DNA from: Vespa crabro
Lineage: Eukaryota > Arthropoda > Insecta > Hymenoptera > Vespidae
Direction of reading: 5' to 3'
DNA length: 64,000 nt
NCBI RefSeq assembly: GCF_910589235.1
Contig: NC_060970.1
Coordinates: 5,614,487-5,678,486, forward strand
Position 1 is the first letter of the stretch. Each line of letters begins with the position of its first letter. The translations under genes and the position numbers were made by a program. Shown one piece after another: positions 38,208 to 51,245 of the stretch. The notes beneath the pieces are model-generated. The model was not told the DNA's origin, did no database searches, and saw nothing but the letters and a program-made list of their open reading frames with translations.

Positions 38208-41200
38208 TCGCGACACTCGTACGCAGCTATACAAACGCTTCAACACAGAGAGAGAAAGAGATAGTAGACTTCCGTGGTCAGTTACACTATGCGCAATAAA
38301 TTCGAAGGAAAGTGGTATATATAACATTTCGTTTTTTAACTTTTCAACTTTCTAATAACTTGATAACCATGATATATATATACACATATATACATATACA
38401 AATTGTAATAACGAGATTAGAAACTTTCGAGATTAATTCGAAAAGTGAGATTATAATATGGTGAGGTCGAAAAATGATATTTCATCGGCAGAGTAAAAAG
38501 AAATGGTTGACAATAAAAAAAACGGGGTCTTCCTCTAGTCACTAATCGATTTCTAACGAGAAAAGTCCGGGTGAACGAGCGTAAAGCGGCCCTTTGCCCG
38601 ACCAATCCCTGTCGTTTCTGCCGTCCCGCAGGTCGATACGTGGAAAACGCACCGCCTGCGCGGCCTCGAGTATATGTATACACACACATATATATATATT
38701 TTCTCTCTCACTCGATCTGTGTCTCTCTTTCTTTATTCTATGATGAGTCACCCTGGTTCGACCTTTTCGGGAAACGATGCACTTGCACGTTGATCTAACC
38801 TTCTGAACGGCACAAAGGCCGTTCTTGAGTTTGTCCTTCTTTAGAACGAGATATACATATAGATAAGTAGAAAGAGAGAGAAATAAGATAAAATTCTAAC
38901 CTCTTGTATTATCCGAAAACGAAATTGGTTGCTAATGTTTCAGTCAATTAAGGGATTTAATTTTTCGATCTTTTCGATATATCGACCGAGTCGAAACTTC
39001 GATTCTTCCAACGTCACGGTCAACGCCGTTCTCTAGTCTATTTCGCTTAAAAAGGAAAAGAAGAAAAAAATAGACGCGCAGATAAGTCGAGAGAGTGATA
39101 ATATTTTAGATTCTCGTATTATCTGGATTGCACACGAGGCAGGTAGCCAAAATTTCGAGAGAGATACTCGAAGCAGAACCTGTTACTCCTTTACACTCCT
39201 CGGATTTTTCTACTCGAGGTATAACTATTTCTGCAGAAAATAAATAATGAAAAGTTGTTTAAAATATTTATCTATTCGTTCGATCTCAGAATATTCGAAA
39301 TTATTTTTCATATGATTTCTCATTTTTATTTTTCATTGATTTATTTCCATTTCATTAGTTTCATTATTAATTCGATCGATCGATTTTGAACTTCCATTGT
39401 TTCGATCGATAAACTAAATTCAATTTCAATTTCTCTTTGCAAATCTTTACATATTAATAATATGAATGAAAAAAGAAAATAAAAATAAAAAGATCTAATC
39501 AAATTTACTGAATGGTTAATGAGAGCGAGTACGATCGTTGGACACTCGCGAATCGTGGCTACGTAATTTCGTAATAAAAATAGCACGAAGGAAGGCGTGC
39601 GAAGACAATAGACGAGCCAAGGATAAAGCATGTGTATAGAGAGAGAGAGAGAGAGAGAGAAAGCTTACGGGTTCGAACGGAGTGTGCATTATGAGTCATG
39701 AAATTGTGTTGGGGTGCTCCACCCTCCGCCCTATCGATCCTGCATTTCTCTATACCAACTTCGATAGAAAGAGTAAAAAAGAGAGACAGACAAACAGAAA
39801 TACGTATTATACGAGGACCATTGGCATGCACGAAGAGAAAAGACGACGATATGGGCTCTCTCTCTCTCTCTCCCATCCTTCTTTCTCTTTTATATGAAGA
39901 AAAAACATTCGTTTATCCACTAAAATGCGAAACCATGCTAATTGCATTTAATAAGCAGATTTTACGTCGCAAACACCCTGTCCCAACCATCATCCTCGTT
40001 CAAGTAAACGTACGAAAGAAGAAACATAAAAGAAACGATCTTCGTGCTCTGTGAAAGCTTTACGAAGAGCGTGTGGTTGCATTTTTTTTCTTTCTTGACA
40101 AAATAAATCATAAACTTTCAATCTTATAATTATGTCATAGGGATTCTCATTGTAAGATGTCTTCTTTTTCTTCCTTCGAAATACTAGGATTCGTTATCGA
40201 ATTTATGCGATTCAAAGATTCGGAGGAAAAACAAGAAAGAAGGAAATTTGTTGTCTACGAACTTTCATCGAGTCATCTTTACGGGTTGATGTCGGAATTT
40301 GAATGCTTTCTTTTCACCAAGCATAAACAGATGCTTCCTCTCGAAGCTTTTAATAGCAGCTCGTAAATCGGGTCCGACGTCTCCGCACAAGTGCGCAGAG
40401 AGCGTAATCAAAGATAAATTGAATCGCATTCGACGCGAAACGATTTATATTTACACCCTTTTACGTTTGAATCCGATTGTCTGAAGGACATACTTCTTTT
40501 CTTTTTTTTTAACAACAAATACTCGTGATTGAAACATTTAAACTTTCTTCTTTTTATCGATCGAATTTCAACTCAGACGTTCCATTTTTCTTTTAATTTT
40601 ATAAATATATATATATATATACACACACACGATCGTATCTATAATTATTTTTGGAAAATTGAATTGATATAATCTTCTAATTAAGAGAATTAGCGGACGT
40701 TAGAAATAACCTAAATGTTTAGTCGAATACTCAAGAATGCTGTCGCACATCAAGAAATATAATCAACTCGCAAATGCTACCAATGGTTGAGTAAAATATT
40801 TCAGTTGGTATTATTGTGGTAAGAAGCTTGCAACACGACAGGGACGTATCAAAGGACAAGGGGTCCCCACGCAAAAAGAAAGATCCTATTTCTTCTTCTT
40901 CCTCTTATTGTTATTATTATTATTATTATTATTACTGTAAAAGAGAGAGAGGGGAGGATGATAAAACACAGCAAGCTGTCTCATTCTGTTTGACGAAAGC
41001 TCGATCAAAATGGATGACGCAGATGTCTTAGGAAATCGTTCCATCAATGGCGCAAGAATATAATTCGAGGATGAGGTAAAAGACAGGCTAGGCAGTAACG
41101 TCTAAGAAATTTCCATAAAGAATCTACGTTTTATACTACTATTTCTCTGGTGCTAAATTTAAACGCAATGATACGTTTGACTCTACGAATCACAATTTCA

Positions 41201-44165
41201 TAAGTACTTTTTATGACGCATCAATGTGATCAATGAATTTTAATCTTCAATGAAATACATATTTAAATTAAATAACTGTAAAAAAAATTACAAGTAAAAC
41301 ACGAAAATACACGTTTTTCCTTTAGCACTAATAATTTTGGATTTGACATCTCTCAACTTGATCGAATTATATCGTAAGGGGTTGATTGATTCAACTATTT
41401 ATATTCATTCTCAAAATACATATTACACACCCTGATACGAATAAACGATACAACCCCGTTCTCAAAGTGTCGAGTGCCCTCGTCAAACTCCATCTCTACT
41501 CGAAATCACTTTTTCATGAGATGGGGTCGTACACTCGTTATCTCGAAGGCTACGTGATCATTCCATATCTATATATACATACATGCACCAATGAATCATC
41601 GACCTTTTCGTATACTTTTTTAATAGTAACTCTCTTGTGAATCATCCACAGTTAGTAATTTGTCATTAACGTTGTTTTAACATGAAAATGAGATAGTAAG
41701 AAAGAGAGAGAGAGGGAGAGAGCGGTTTAATGAAGTGGAACTTCAAAATAATCTCAACTTCGATATCTCTGGAGGATGCAGCCGTTGATAAGAACGACGA
41801 ACGAACGTAGATGTTATTTCGAGCTATTCGTTGTATGTAGAACGCGATATTATGCCGTTTTGAACGAAATAAAATATAAATTATAAATTATAATTGTAGT
41901 GAAAATAAGGAGGATTTCTTGTATCGATTAATAAAACAGTTTCGAAAATTGCGATATTTTATATGCAAATAAATAATTCTCTGTGTAATTCATAATTCTT
42001 TTAATGGAAAAATATTGACATGATTTATTGGTCAATGTAATAGTATTGGGTCCGACCTATTCTATTTCTTTTTTATGAATCAATACATATGCTTTCAATT
42101 ATTCCATTAATATTATTATCATTTCAGTTGTAATAATATGTTTTACGGTATTTTCAATATCTTTTATTAAAACTTCTTACATTATCGACTGACCGAACTA
42201 AATCTCTTACACGAACGCGCACGCGTACGCTAAAAGAAAAGAAAAGAAAAAAAAAGAAAACAAGTATATAGTACTAATAATATAAAATGATGTATTGGAA
42301 CCACATTTATCGAATCTTAGAATGAACAAAAAAGGAAAAAAAAAACGTACACTTGACTTCTTACGCAAGACCAACTACGTATCTTTACATCTGTACTGAC
42401 GTTGAGAATAAACAACAAGTATATATACATACGTACACACACGTGTGCGCGCGATGGCACATGTAACGTTAAATAAAGTATAGATAGTAACCGAGAAAGA
42501 TCGCGTCGTTATTTTTTTTTTATTTCAGACTGACCATAATCACAAGTAATACATTGCGACCATACGAATTGAGAAAATGATCGCGTTTCTTCCTGATATA
42601 CAAATGTGTGCGTGTGTGTACATATATTAAATATGTATATGATTTGCATTTGATCGTCAGTGTCCTTAACACGATTCGAGAAAGTAAAGAAAGCAATTCT
42701 AAGACCAAAACCCGATAAGTTTGCTCAGAGAAAAGACGATGGGCTTCGTTGCTCATACGATTACAACGAATCGCTTACTACAAAGCTAGAGAGAGATATG
42801 CAACGTAGCGTATCGCCACAGCACAGAGTTACGTGTATCGTGTCAAGGAACCTTTTCAACCCTTTCTCCAACCATGCTTCCTCTGTCACAAAGCTAGGTA
42901 TCATGTTCAAAGAATTTTATCGTGTCTCTCTTTATATATACCTACATATACATACGTGTGGGAGAGTTGGTTGAAAATTTGAAAAAAAAAAAAAAAAAAA
43001 AAATTGAAAAAGAAAGAGAGTAATTGATTTTTTAAAGTCAGCTGAGAACTTTTCAGCTCACCCCGTGAGGATGTTCTAATATTATACAATTATTGCTTGG
43101 CATCACGTTCATTGAATTTTCTCTATCGTGTCTATCTGCATGTCACACATACATATGCGCACGCGATATGTGAAGGTTGTACTTTTTTGTTTCTTTCGCC
43201 CCTCTCTTTTCTCATTCAAGTACCGATGCAGATATCTAAGAGAAAGAAAGAAAGAAAGAAAGAAAGAGAGAGTATACTCTTGCGAACTTGCCCCGCCCAC
43301 GCATCGCGCCGAATCTCTATAAATACCAGGCAGCCAAGAACGTACTCGCTTACTAACTTAACGACGACTACAACGAAGAGGATGAAGATTTGATTAAATT
43401 AAGCCGTTTCATTAAAGAAATAAAAAAAATAAAATAAAATAAAAAAAAAAAAAGGATTGAAAAATAATCTTCGAAAAGAGAAAAGTTAAGTTTCATTGAG
43501 ATATAATTAAGAAATAAATACATTTTCATTTTTAAAGCTAACTTTTAAAAAGTACAATTTTATTTGAAAATTATTGTGTGTACGCCAAAACGTGTAAACG
43601 GACAAAACTTTTTCACATAGAAATCAAATTTATTTCGCTTCTGAAATATGGCGCGAAACGAACAAACCACGAATTTTTAATACCTACTACTTTATTCGAA
43701 AATAACTTCTACGTTAACTTATATACACGTACATATTTAAATGTTTCTATTTATATGGAAATCTCATTTATATTCGACAAAGAATTAAAATTTCATGAAA
43801 GATTCTATGAGAACGATCTTGAAAGAAGAATCAAGGTTGCCCTCCAACAAACTTAAGACAAAATAAACGATTGAATTTCAATATTTCTTTCTAAAAAATA
43901 AATAAATAAACTAAAAAAATATCATTTTATTTATCGTTTCAATGGTGACCACCTCGACCGATGCTGGAAGAAAGAAGGAAGAATGAACAAAAAAGTGTGT
44001 GTGTGTGTGTGTGTGTATAAAATAAATAAAAAGGAAATGCGGTCCTGACGCAGCTAGTCTCGAAGCACAGAAGAGCGAAAACCGGCTGCAAGAGGGACAC
44101 GCTAGTTAAGGAAAGAAGGAGTGCCTCTCCTCTCTCCGGAATCCCTGAGATTTCTTCGCCTCACC

Positions 44166-44196
<31 letters not shown>

Positions 44197-46791
44197 CTTC
44201 TTCGTATGTATCCTCGGCTTCACAAAGAACAAACTTCATCTTCTTTAAATCGAAAAAAGATGAAAAAAAGAGAAAGAAAGATTAAAAGAAGAAGAAAAAG
44301 AAGAAGAAGAAGAAGAAGGTCTATAAAAATACTTTCAACGAGATACCTCGCCTTCAACCATTTTTCCCGCCAAATCTTCTCAATAACTTGTAGTAATATA
44401 TTTCTCGTAGTTTGGCACGTGATCATGAACGGGGAATTTATCGATAGCTATTGTTAAAAATAAAAATATACCTGCAAATTATTTCTGAATGAAACTGTAT
44501 TATTTTTAAAAAGTATTTTCAGATAAAAGAAAAGAAAAAATTTTTTGTCGAACCTACTACACAATATCCACACACGCAAATATTCGTAGCACGTTACTAG
44601 GTTGCTTTTATTCTACTATATACAGAACGTGGGAATGACGAGAAAGATATCAAGACTTTCGTAAAACTTTTCTTATAAACTTCATATCTGCAAATATCTT
44701 TATGCATAAGAGAGCATAAAAATAAAAATGCTCCAAATATATAGCTGATTATAAAAAAAAAAAATTTAGGGAAAGAAAATTTATCCCGTTTAACGATATT
44801 TTTCAATAATATAAAAAATAAGAAAAATTAGATTAGAGTACGACGTCCTATACGTATGTATATATTTAATACTAAGTAATTTTCCACGTAGTTCGGAGGC
44901 TGTGATGCTAATCCCATGGATGGTGTCAACGTTAAAATGCACGGCACACACATCTTTACGCGATTGCGTATTTAGAATCGCGCACGTACGTATGCGAGGA
45001 TGCGCATCGTAACGCAGAACGATCGTTACATACCGTTCTTCTCTCTCTCTCTATCTCTCGCAAAAGAGGGGGGAGGTGGAGGAGGAGGAAAGTCTCGCTA
45101 CGTTACTTCTTTTTCCTTTCCCATGTTCTCCTACACGTGCCAGATATCTCATGGGGAATAAACTTCTTTTTTACGATGCGTTCACGGTCTTCCGATCATG
45201 AAAATTAATCGATTTAATCGTAACGAAAAAAACAAAAAAAAAAAAAAAATTAATTTTTTACATTGCGCCTTTGAATTTCTTTTATTTTTATTATTACTTT
45301 TTGCTATCGTCATTATCCTTTTACTACTACACTTTATATAATCTGAAAAAATATATAATCTTTTAAAGAAAAATAACAGTGTGTGTTGAAAGAATAAAAT
45401 TTGTGCATCTCCACGTTTTGAAATGTGCCTATATCAAAAGGGGGAAAGATAAAAAAGGGACGATTAAGAAAAAGAAATTTTACAAATAATTTTCTTAATA
45501 CGTATAAGAGAAAACGAAAAAGAAACGATTGCATGTGACTATTGATAAGAAAATGAGATAAGACGATCGGTACGAAGACGAGAAAAATGTATGCCAAGTA
45601 TTATGACCGTAATTAGATACGAAGTAAATCATCAATATCGATCTATCGACGCTTTTCTACATGATCCTGTGCGTTAATATTCTTTAGGGATTTCAAGTAC
45701 GTTTCTTCGTTCATTCTTATTGGCTCGTTCGCATTCGCCAATTGCCTTTTGGTCAAACGAGTTTCACTTTTAACCGCGTAGACATTATGTTGAGAATACA
45801 TAATGATTTTTATAAATGCGAACGTAGTTCATGATATACATATATTTTTTATCCTTGTTCCTTTCTTTCCCTTGAATTTTATTAGAATATTTTTTCTTCA
45901 ACATGTTGAATATTCCTTGTTTTTACATTTTTTCCAAATTATCTTTCAAAAACTATCTAATGTTGTCAAGAAGATCATTATATCTCGTCGCATAGTTCTT
46001 ACGTCATGAAGAAGAACTTTGAAATGCATTCCAAACGTTAGAAACGACAATCCTATAATTTCGTTCGTTGTTACGGAGAAAGTCGCACGTGCATCATAAC
46101 CTTCACGATTTTCCTTAGTCGTCATTTGATTTCCATTTTCTCCGCGAGCAGTATAATAAATCCGTGGAGGTGTGTTACTATATAAAGTAATCGTGCGTAG
46201 GTGATCCGGAAAAAGTTGTCGATGTCATGGACGAACATATATAATCTTTTACGTCTTGAAGAATTATTACAAAAACATAAATAAAAAGAAATAAAATTGC
46301 AAATGTAAGTAATTTAAATTCGACGTCTGCGTCCAATCTAGCCTATCCTCGTTTTTTTTTTTTTTCTTTTTATCGAAAATAAGATTTTATTTTCGTATAA
46401 TCGCGCGTCTGGTGGACATTTTGGAAATATGGCGGTGGGTGCAGTTGTCACGTGATATCGTGACGTCGAAGCGCGAAATTCGAAAGAATCAAGTTTTCTT
46501 TATAAATAATTATTACATAAATAAAGTTATAATAACGTAATTAGATTTTTAATTATTAATTAAACACACAGTTTGGTTAAAAATATCTTGTTGCCTATTA
46601 AAAGTTGTAAAAAGAAATTATTTGGATAAGAATTAATATTATTTTTAACTACGAACTCGATAACGATGTAACTACACGGTGTAACATATTTTTCTACTAT
46701 ATTTCCCTCCCCCCTTTCACGTTAGACGCGCGCACATGCACAGGAACGAGAGAGAATGTCCGTAGGTGCCTTCTTGGCAAGGCCCACCTCC

Positions 46792-46829
<38 letters not shown>

Positions 46830-47864
46830 TAGTATTTCCAACGTACCGGTATTTCTGACATTCCAATTTACTAATCGCCAGCTTTTACGACGTTGCGGTA
46901 GTTTTCTGTTCATTCGAGTAGGCTCCTCCGCAATGGCTATCGAGAGAATATCTGATCGACCAGAAAAAACGACCAGATCATATTTCAACGAATCATAAAA
47001 TCTTTTCAATGAACATAACCAAAAATCATATTATCGATAAATATAATAAAATCGACAACGTGTATTTTAAAGGATTAATAATCGTGCGAGTTGATTCGAT
47101 CGAATATAGATTAAATGAGAAAATAAAAATAAAGAAGAATGGTGAATACGATTCGCTTGCTTGAAAAGCATCAAAAAGGTGTGCCCCTCGTACGTGTACC
47201 TATATGCTCTTTCTCAACGAACGCTGTCTTCAACTAGCGGTTAAACATGAACGCGTCCTGTATCATGAATCACGAGTGCCTACAAGTAAAACGTCAATGA
47301 ATCGTGATAATACTCGTTTATGGTATAGTCAGAGAAATAGAAAAGGATTGATCTCTAGGTATCCCTATATTATTATTAAAATTGGCGCTTCGATTGGGAT
47401 CACGTGACGGCCCGCCATATTTCAAAATACGAATGGATTCTTTTTGCGAATTCGTCCGTCTAACGCACAATTATTTTCATATAAAATTGTAATATTTTGC
47501 CGACTATTATCATTTATAGGAAAAATATGGGCGAATTTCAAAGCAATCTTAAAGATATTTGTGTTTATAACTATTGTAATATTCAACGTTAATTATTTAA
47601 AATGGAGATAATTAAATCAAAGGAAATACAGGAATGCATATACTTGGTGCTGAAGAATCATCAGTAGGAGAACAAAAATGATGATGCGGTATGCAAGAAT
47701 GAATTATTTATAAAGAGTACACACACATCGCCATCATGGAGGGAGCAGTACGAGGATGACATTGAACGAGAGAAGAAATTTCATGCAAGGTGTATGCTCG
47801 CTCGCTCGATTCATTGTTATTGTTAGATCGATGATCGATATGTATATATACATACACACACACA

Positions 47865-47905
<41 letters not shown>

Positions 47906-49436
47906 GGGATAATACGTATGTATATGTAACGTTAAACTACACTTTATTACATTCAATACTTTTAAACTAAAAACCAAAAAAAGCTTTTCTTATATAATTA
48001 TTTCAATCATTATACCAGCGATTAGTTATCGGTCATTATAGTATTATTTTATTATTGATCTTTTTGTTAAATTTCAAGATAAGATCTTTGCACAAATTCA
48101 TTCGAAAATATGAAATCATAAATCAGTCTTATAATCATAAAGCTAACCTATAAAGTATCCTCGTTTCGTAAGAAAAAGAAAAAGGAAAAGAAAAATTTCG
48201 ATTTCATATACACTTTGAATAATGAAAAAACACAAAAAGTAAAATAAAGTAATTATTAGTTGAAGAATTAATTTGTCTAGATTTTGAAAAGAAGAAATCT
48301 TTGAAAGAAAGATAAAAACGCTTGGGTTTCTACTGCAATGGTCGATCTTCTGGTTGCCCTTGCAATAATGCGTAAAGCTGCAGGTGCACGATCCTTCTTA
48401 AGAATTTACGATGCAATGAACAATAGAGTTCAACGGTAATCGTAAGCTGCTTCTTCTTTCTCTTTCTGCATTTTATTTCTCATTACGAGGAGAGATGAAG
48501 GATCGTTTATCTCCTTCCTTTCGAAGACGATCGTTATAATCCTTCGATAATAGCGACGTAATTGGAATGTTCGAAAGACATCGTTTGAATATTATTTAAA
48601 TTCAATATTATATATAATAAACGTCTATAAATAAATAAATAAATATATAAGCGGAGATCTTAGGATAACGCTTATTTGTACGTAAATTATTACGAATTTA
48701 ACTAACGACGGTCTCTATTGATCGAAGTAACAATTTATTTTGGAAAATATTCTAGAAATCTTTGAGACTCACAAGAAATCACAAAGGGATTAAACGAGTT
48801 AACCTAGAAATAAATAATTCTTCTTCGAAACAGCAAGATGGACAAAAGTGAAACGACATAACCTAGAAATAAATACTTATTCTTCGAAACTACGAGATAA
48901 AATATTCGAATCGAAAGAAAATATCAAGAATATTATCGATGGAAATATAATACGATGCGAATGAAGAGAAGTCGAATGAAAATTTGCATCTTAACAAAAG
49001 CTTTTCTCCCTCTCTCCCACTACAAACGTATTTTCGTCGAATTCGAGAAGAAAGGCGAAGAGATATATACAAACATGTACTACATACGACGTATACACAT
49101 ATGGCGATCAAAGGAATTTGGAACGACCTACGCGTGCGAAAGAAGAACCGATAGAATCACTACAAGTTACTCACGCGTAAACCATGCCTCTTCCCTTCCG
49201 CCGACCTCTCTCCTCGAGAATTCGGATTCGGATTACTTCGAGATCGACCTATCCTCTCGGTCTTCCATTTACTAATCGATCGTATACATCTCTCTATCGT
49301 GTTTACCTCAAACGCCATGAATTTTGAAATATTTTCCATATTAAATTCTATCACTTTTTCAACGAAACATTGTTATTGGATATTCATGTATCAAAGATCT
49401 CGAATTCTCACTCGCGTGGTACGCGCTTAAATCAAT

Positions 49437-49476
<40 letters not shown>

Positions 49477-50852
49477 TAAACGCTCTATATATGTATATCG
49501 CGACAATAGAATTCGAGGTAATGTAGATAAGAGAATTTGACGTCATTACGGAAAGAAAAATAAATGTGAATAATATTTGAAATAAATAAAAATATAAGAA
49601 TTGTGTGTTTTTATACGGTTATCCATTCCCTCCTAATCCTCCATGACCCTCCTCCAGCAACCAATTGAGAATGCTCATGCAAAAATCTCTATCCGTCAAT
49701 CTCTAACCTCACTTTATATCCTCACATATATATATATATATACATCATACATACATACATATATATATATACATGGTGTGTGTGTACTGCTGTGTAACAC
49801 ACATATCTCTATGTATTACATACATACATAAAAGCGTTGATTTGATTGCTCGTTCCACACGGTTTCGCGTAACGTACTAGATGTCGATGTCTCGAACGAT
49901 ATATGTACTGCGCGTTATCGCGTAAAATTTCAACGCACACGACGATATATATAATATACCGATGTCTCATTCTTTACCTTTTTCTAACAAATATATAAGA
50001 AATTTTCAAATCAAAGAAAGATTAGAGAAAGGTATTGTTCTTTGGACGCGTCACTCCTATAACCTTATCGTGTAGTAATTTATTTCCACCGGAACGAGAA
50101 AGAAAGAGATAAAAAGAAAATAAATAAAAAAAAAGTTGAAAATTCATCTTGGCGTGATTCGAACCCTAAAAAAAGTTTCCTTGAAAAGAAGAAAGAAGAA
50201 AAGAAAAAGTTCAAAGTTTCAAGGAATCCGAGGAAAAGAATTTTCTTCAAAAAATCGAGAGAAAATGCGACGCGGCGTTCTTAGCTGTCACAAAACGAGC
50301 GGCAAGCTATATATTCAGACGATGTATCCTTCTGAGATTTCATGGGAATGGAAGCAAGAGGAGCATTGCGATGACGACGGCAACGATAGTCCGAGCACAG
50401 ACTACACACACGCCCGATTGAGATGGAGAAGGAGCCAGATAGAAAAAGAGAGAGGGTAAAAGCGAAATGGAAGAAAGAACGAGAGAGAGAGAGAGAGAGA
50501 GAGAAACGAAGAGAGGAACATCGCCCACGGCTAGCAACCAAAAAGGCGAAACACTCCTGCACGGCGAAGTAGTCGGAACGAGGTACCGCGAACTGGTTTT
50601 TCGGATACACACCATGATTACGTGTCGGCGAAACGCGCCCGGACTGTTTCTCCAGAAGTAGCCCGAGAGGAGGAATGACCGTATATATGCATATACATAT
50701 ACATATATATACATATATATGTCTTTCTGTTACTCTCACGAAACAAGAAAAGTGAGATACAAAGATACTTGAAGACCAGAGAGAAAGAGAGAGAGAAATA
50801 TTCTATCTAGAAGAAACACACATATACATATACATATGTATGTGTACACGTT

Positions 50853-50884
<32 letters not shown>

Positions 50885-50932
50885 TACAAAAGACATAAAG
50901 AGACTTACCCAAAGCTCGGTACCCCAGCTCAT
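31939..50932 (-). CDS. Cip4: Cdc42-interacting protein 4 / TOCA-family F-BAR protein
   Basis: Ten coding exons read on the minus strand: 50909-50932, 36812-36927, 35759-35821, 35041-35347, 34767-34913, 34337-34693, 32763-33070, 32492-32683, 32173-32309 and 31939-32096. They sum to 602 codons plus stop. The protein starts MSWGTELWDQFDNL, the typical TOCA/FBP17 start of an F-BAR domain (about residues 1-260). An HR1 (Cdc42/Rho-binding) coiled coil covers about 357-432 (KKRLQHKLDEIQ to FQGYLEEA). A serine-rich linker follows, then a C-terminal SH3 domain at about 538-602 (CRALYPFDA, GDGWTRVRR, GFVPTSYIE). The family bends membranes and drives Cdc42-WASP/WAVE actin assembly during endocytosis. 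The first coding exon has only eight codons and is followed by a 14 kb intron. Family-level identification is firm. Confidence 0.93.
33071..34336 (-). other. Cip4 intron between the F-BAR and HR1 exons
   Basis: 1.27 kb with TA/TG arrays near 33255-33290 and 34140-34170. Both flanking exon boundaries are phase 0. A possible 30-nt cassette exon lies at 33440-33469 (see findings). An open minus-strand frame at 33599-33814 was considered and rejected. Confidence 0.6.
38137..38204. repeat. (AT)n microsatellite, 68 bp
   Basis: About 34 uninterrupted AT units, one of the longest AT arrays in the window. Confidence 0.95.
43291..43325 (+). promoter_or_regulatory. TATA-box promoter-like sequence in Cip4 intron
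   Basis: CCCCGCCC (43291-43298) is followed by a CpG-rich stretch and then TATAAATA at 43318-43325, on the strand opposite to Cip4. The spacing and the local rise in GC resemble a TATA-type core promoter. No coding frame follows closely, so the product, if any, could be a noncoding RNA. Inference only. Confidence 0.35.
44167..44203. repeat. (CTT)n microsatellite
   Basis: About twelve CTT units; a complementary AAG-rich run follows about 100 bp downstream (near 44287-44319), so the two could pair in a transcript. Confidence 0.9.
46424..46474 (+). promoter_or_regulatory. E-box/ATGGCGG motif cluster, left copy
   Basis: Contains GAAATATGGCGG (46424-46435), GTCACGTGAT (46447-46456) and TCGAAGCGC (46466-46474) in that order. 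CACGTG is the bHLH-ZIP E-box and AAnATGGCGG resembles the YY1/Pho-type core promoter motif. The same three blocks occur in inverted orientation 1 kb away. Confidence 0.5.
47385..47423 (-). promoter_or_regulatory. E-box/ATGGCGG motif cluster, right inverted copy
   Basis: Read on the minus strand it gives GAAATATGGCGG (47412-47423), GTCACGTGAT (47399-47408) and TCGAAGCGC (47385-47393), the same order as the left copy but with tighter spacing. Confidence 0.5.
48800..48890. repeat. Tandem duplication, period about 59 bp
   Basis: The segment TAACCTAGAAATAAATA and its following TTCTTCGAAAC recur at 48800-48831 and 48859-48890, with related sequence in the spacer. Two copies only. Confidence 0.8.
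49440..49471. repeat. (GA)n microsatellite
   Basis: About sixteen GA units inside the Cip4 first intron. Confidence 0.95.
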
Positions 50933-51139
50933 GTTTGGTAAAGCCAAACTCTCCAAGTGGCTTTCCTTTCACACAAATACACTTCACATTAATCGACGTT
51001 GTCCTCGGACACGTCTATCGTCTGGCACGCACGAGAGAAACATGAAAAGTCGCGCCACGAATACTATCGCGCGCGAGCGATCACAGAAATACGTCCAACA
51101 TGTCGTCCCGTAACCACTGACTGACCGGACCCGACTGCT

Positions 51140-51245
51140 CGTCTAAAATCGCCCGGAATTCGGCTCAAGCTCGCTCTACCGGCGACGCATACAACTAATC
51201 TTTACTTCTGCGCAAAAGATGGCCGATCGAGCCCTCTGATTGGTC
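51140..51245 (-). promoter_or_regulatory. Cip4: Probable Cip4 promoter region
   Basis: A locally GC-rich patch about 200-300 bp upstream of the Cip4 start codon. It carries CCAAT (on the minus strand), GGCCATCTTTTGCGCAGAAG (minus strand) and several CpGs. The position fits; the exact transcription start is not visible. Confidence 0.4.

Larger units (their letters stand above)
36928..50908 (-). other. Cip4 first coding intron (14 kb)
   Basis: Bounded by a GTAAGT donor (reverse complement at 50903-50908) and a TTTCAG acceptor (reverse complement at 36928-36933). It is full of AT, GA, CTT, AAT and CA repeats. It carries a TATA-like promoter sequence near 43291-43325, an inverted pair of promoter-like motif clusters at 46424-46474 and 47385-47423, and a 59-bp tandem duplication at 48800-48890. 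I find no supported coding exon. Large first introns in insects often hold enhancers and alternative promoters. Confidence 0.6.

Noticed and set aside
50150..50180. GATTCGAACCC, resembling the reverse of a tRNA T-loop
   Set aside because: The stem bases around it do not pair and no anticodon or D arm follows at the right distance.
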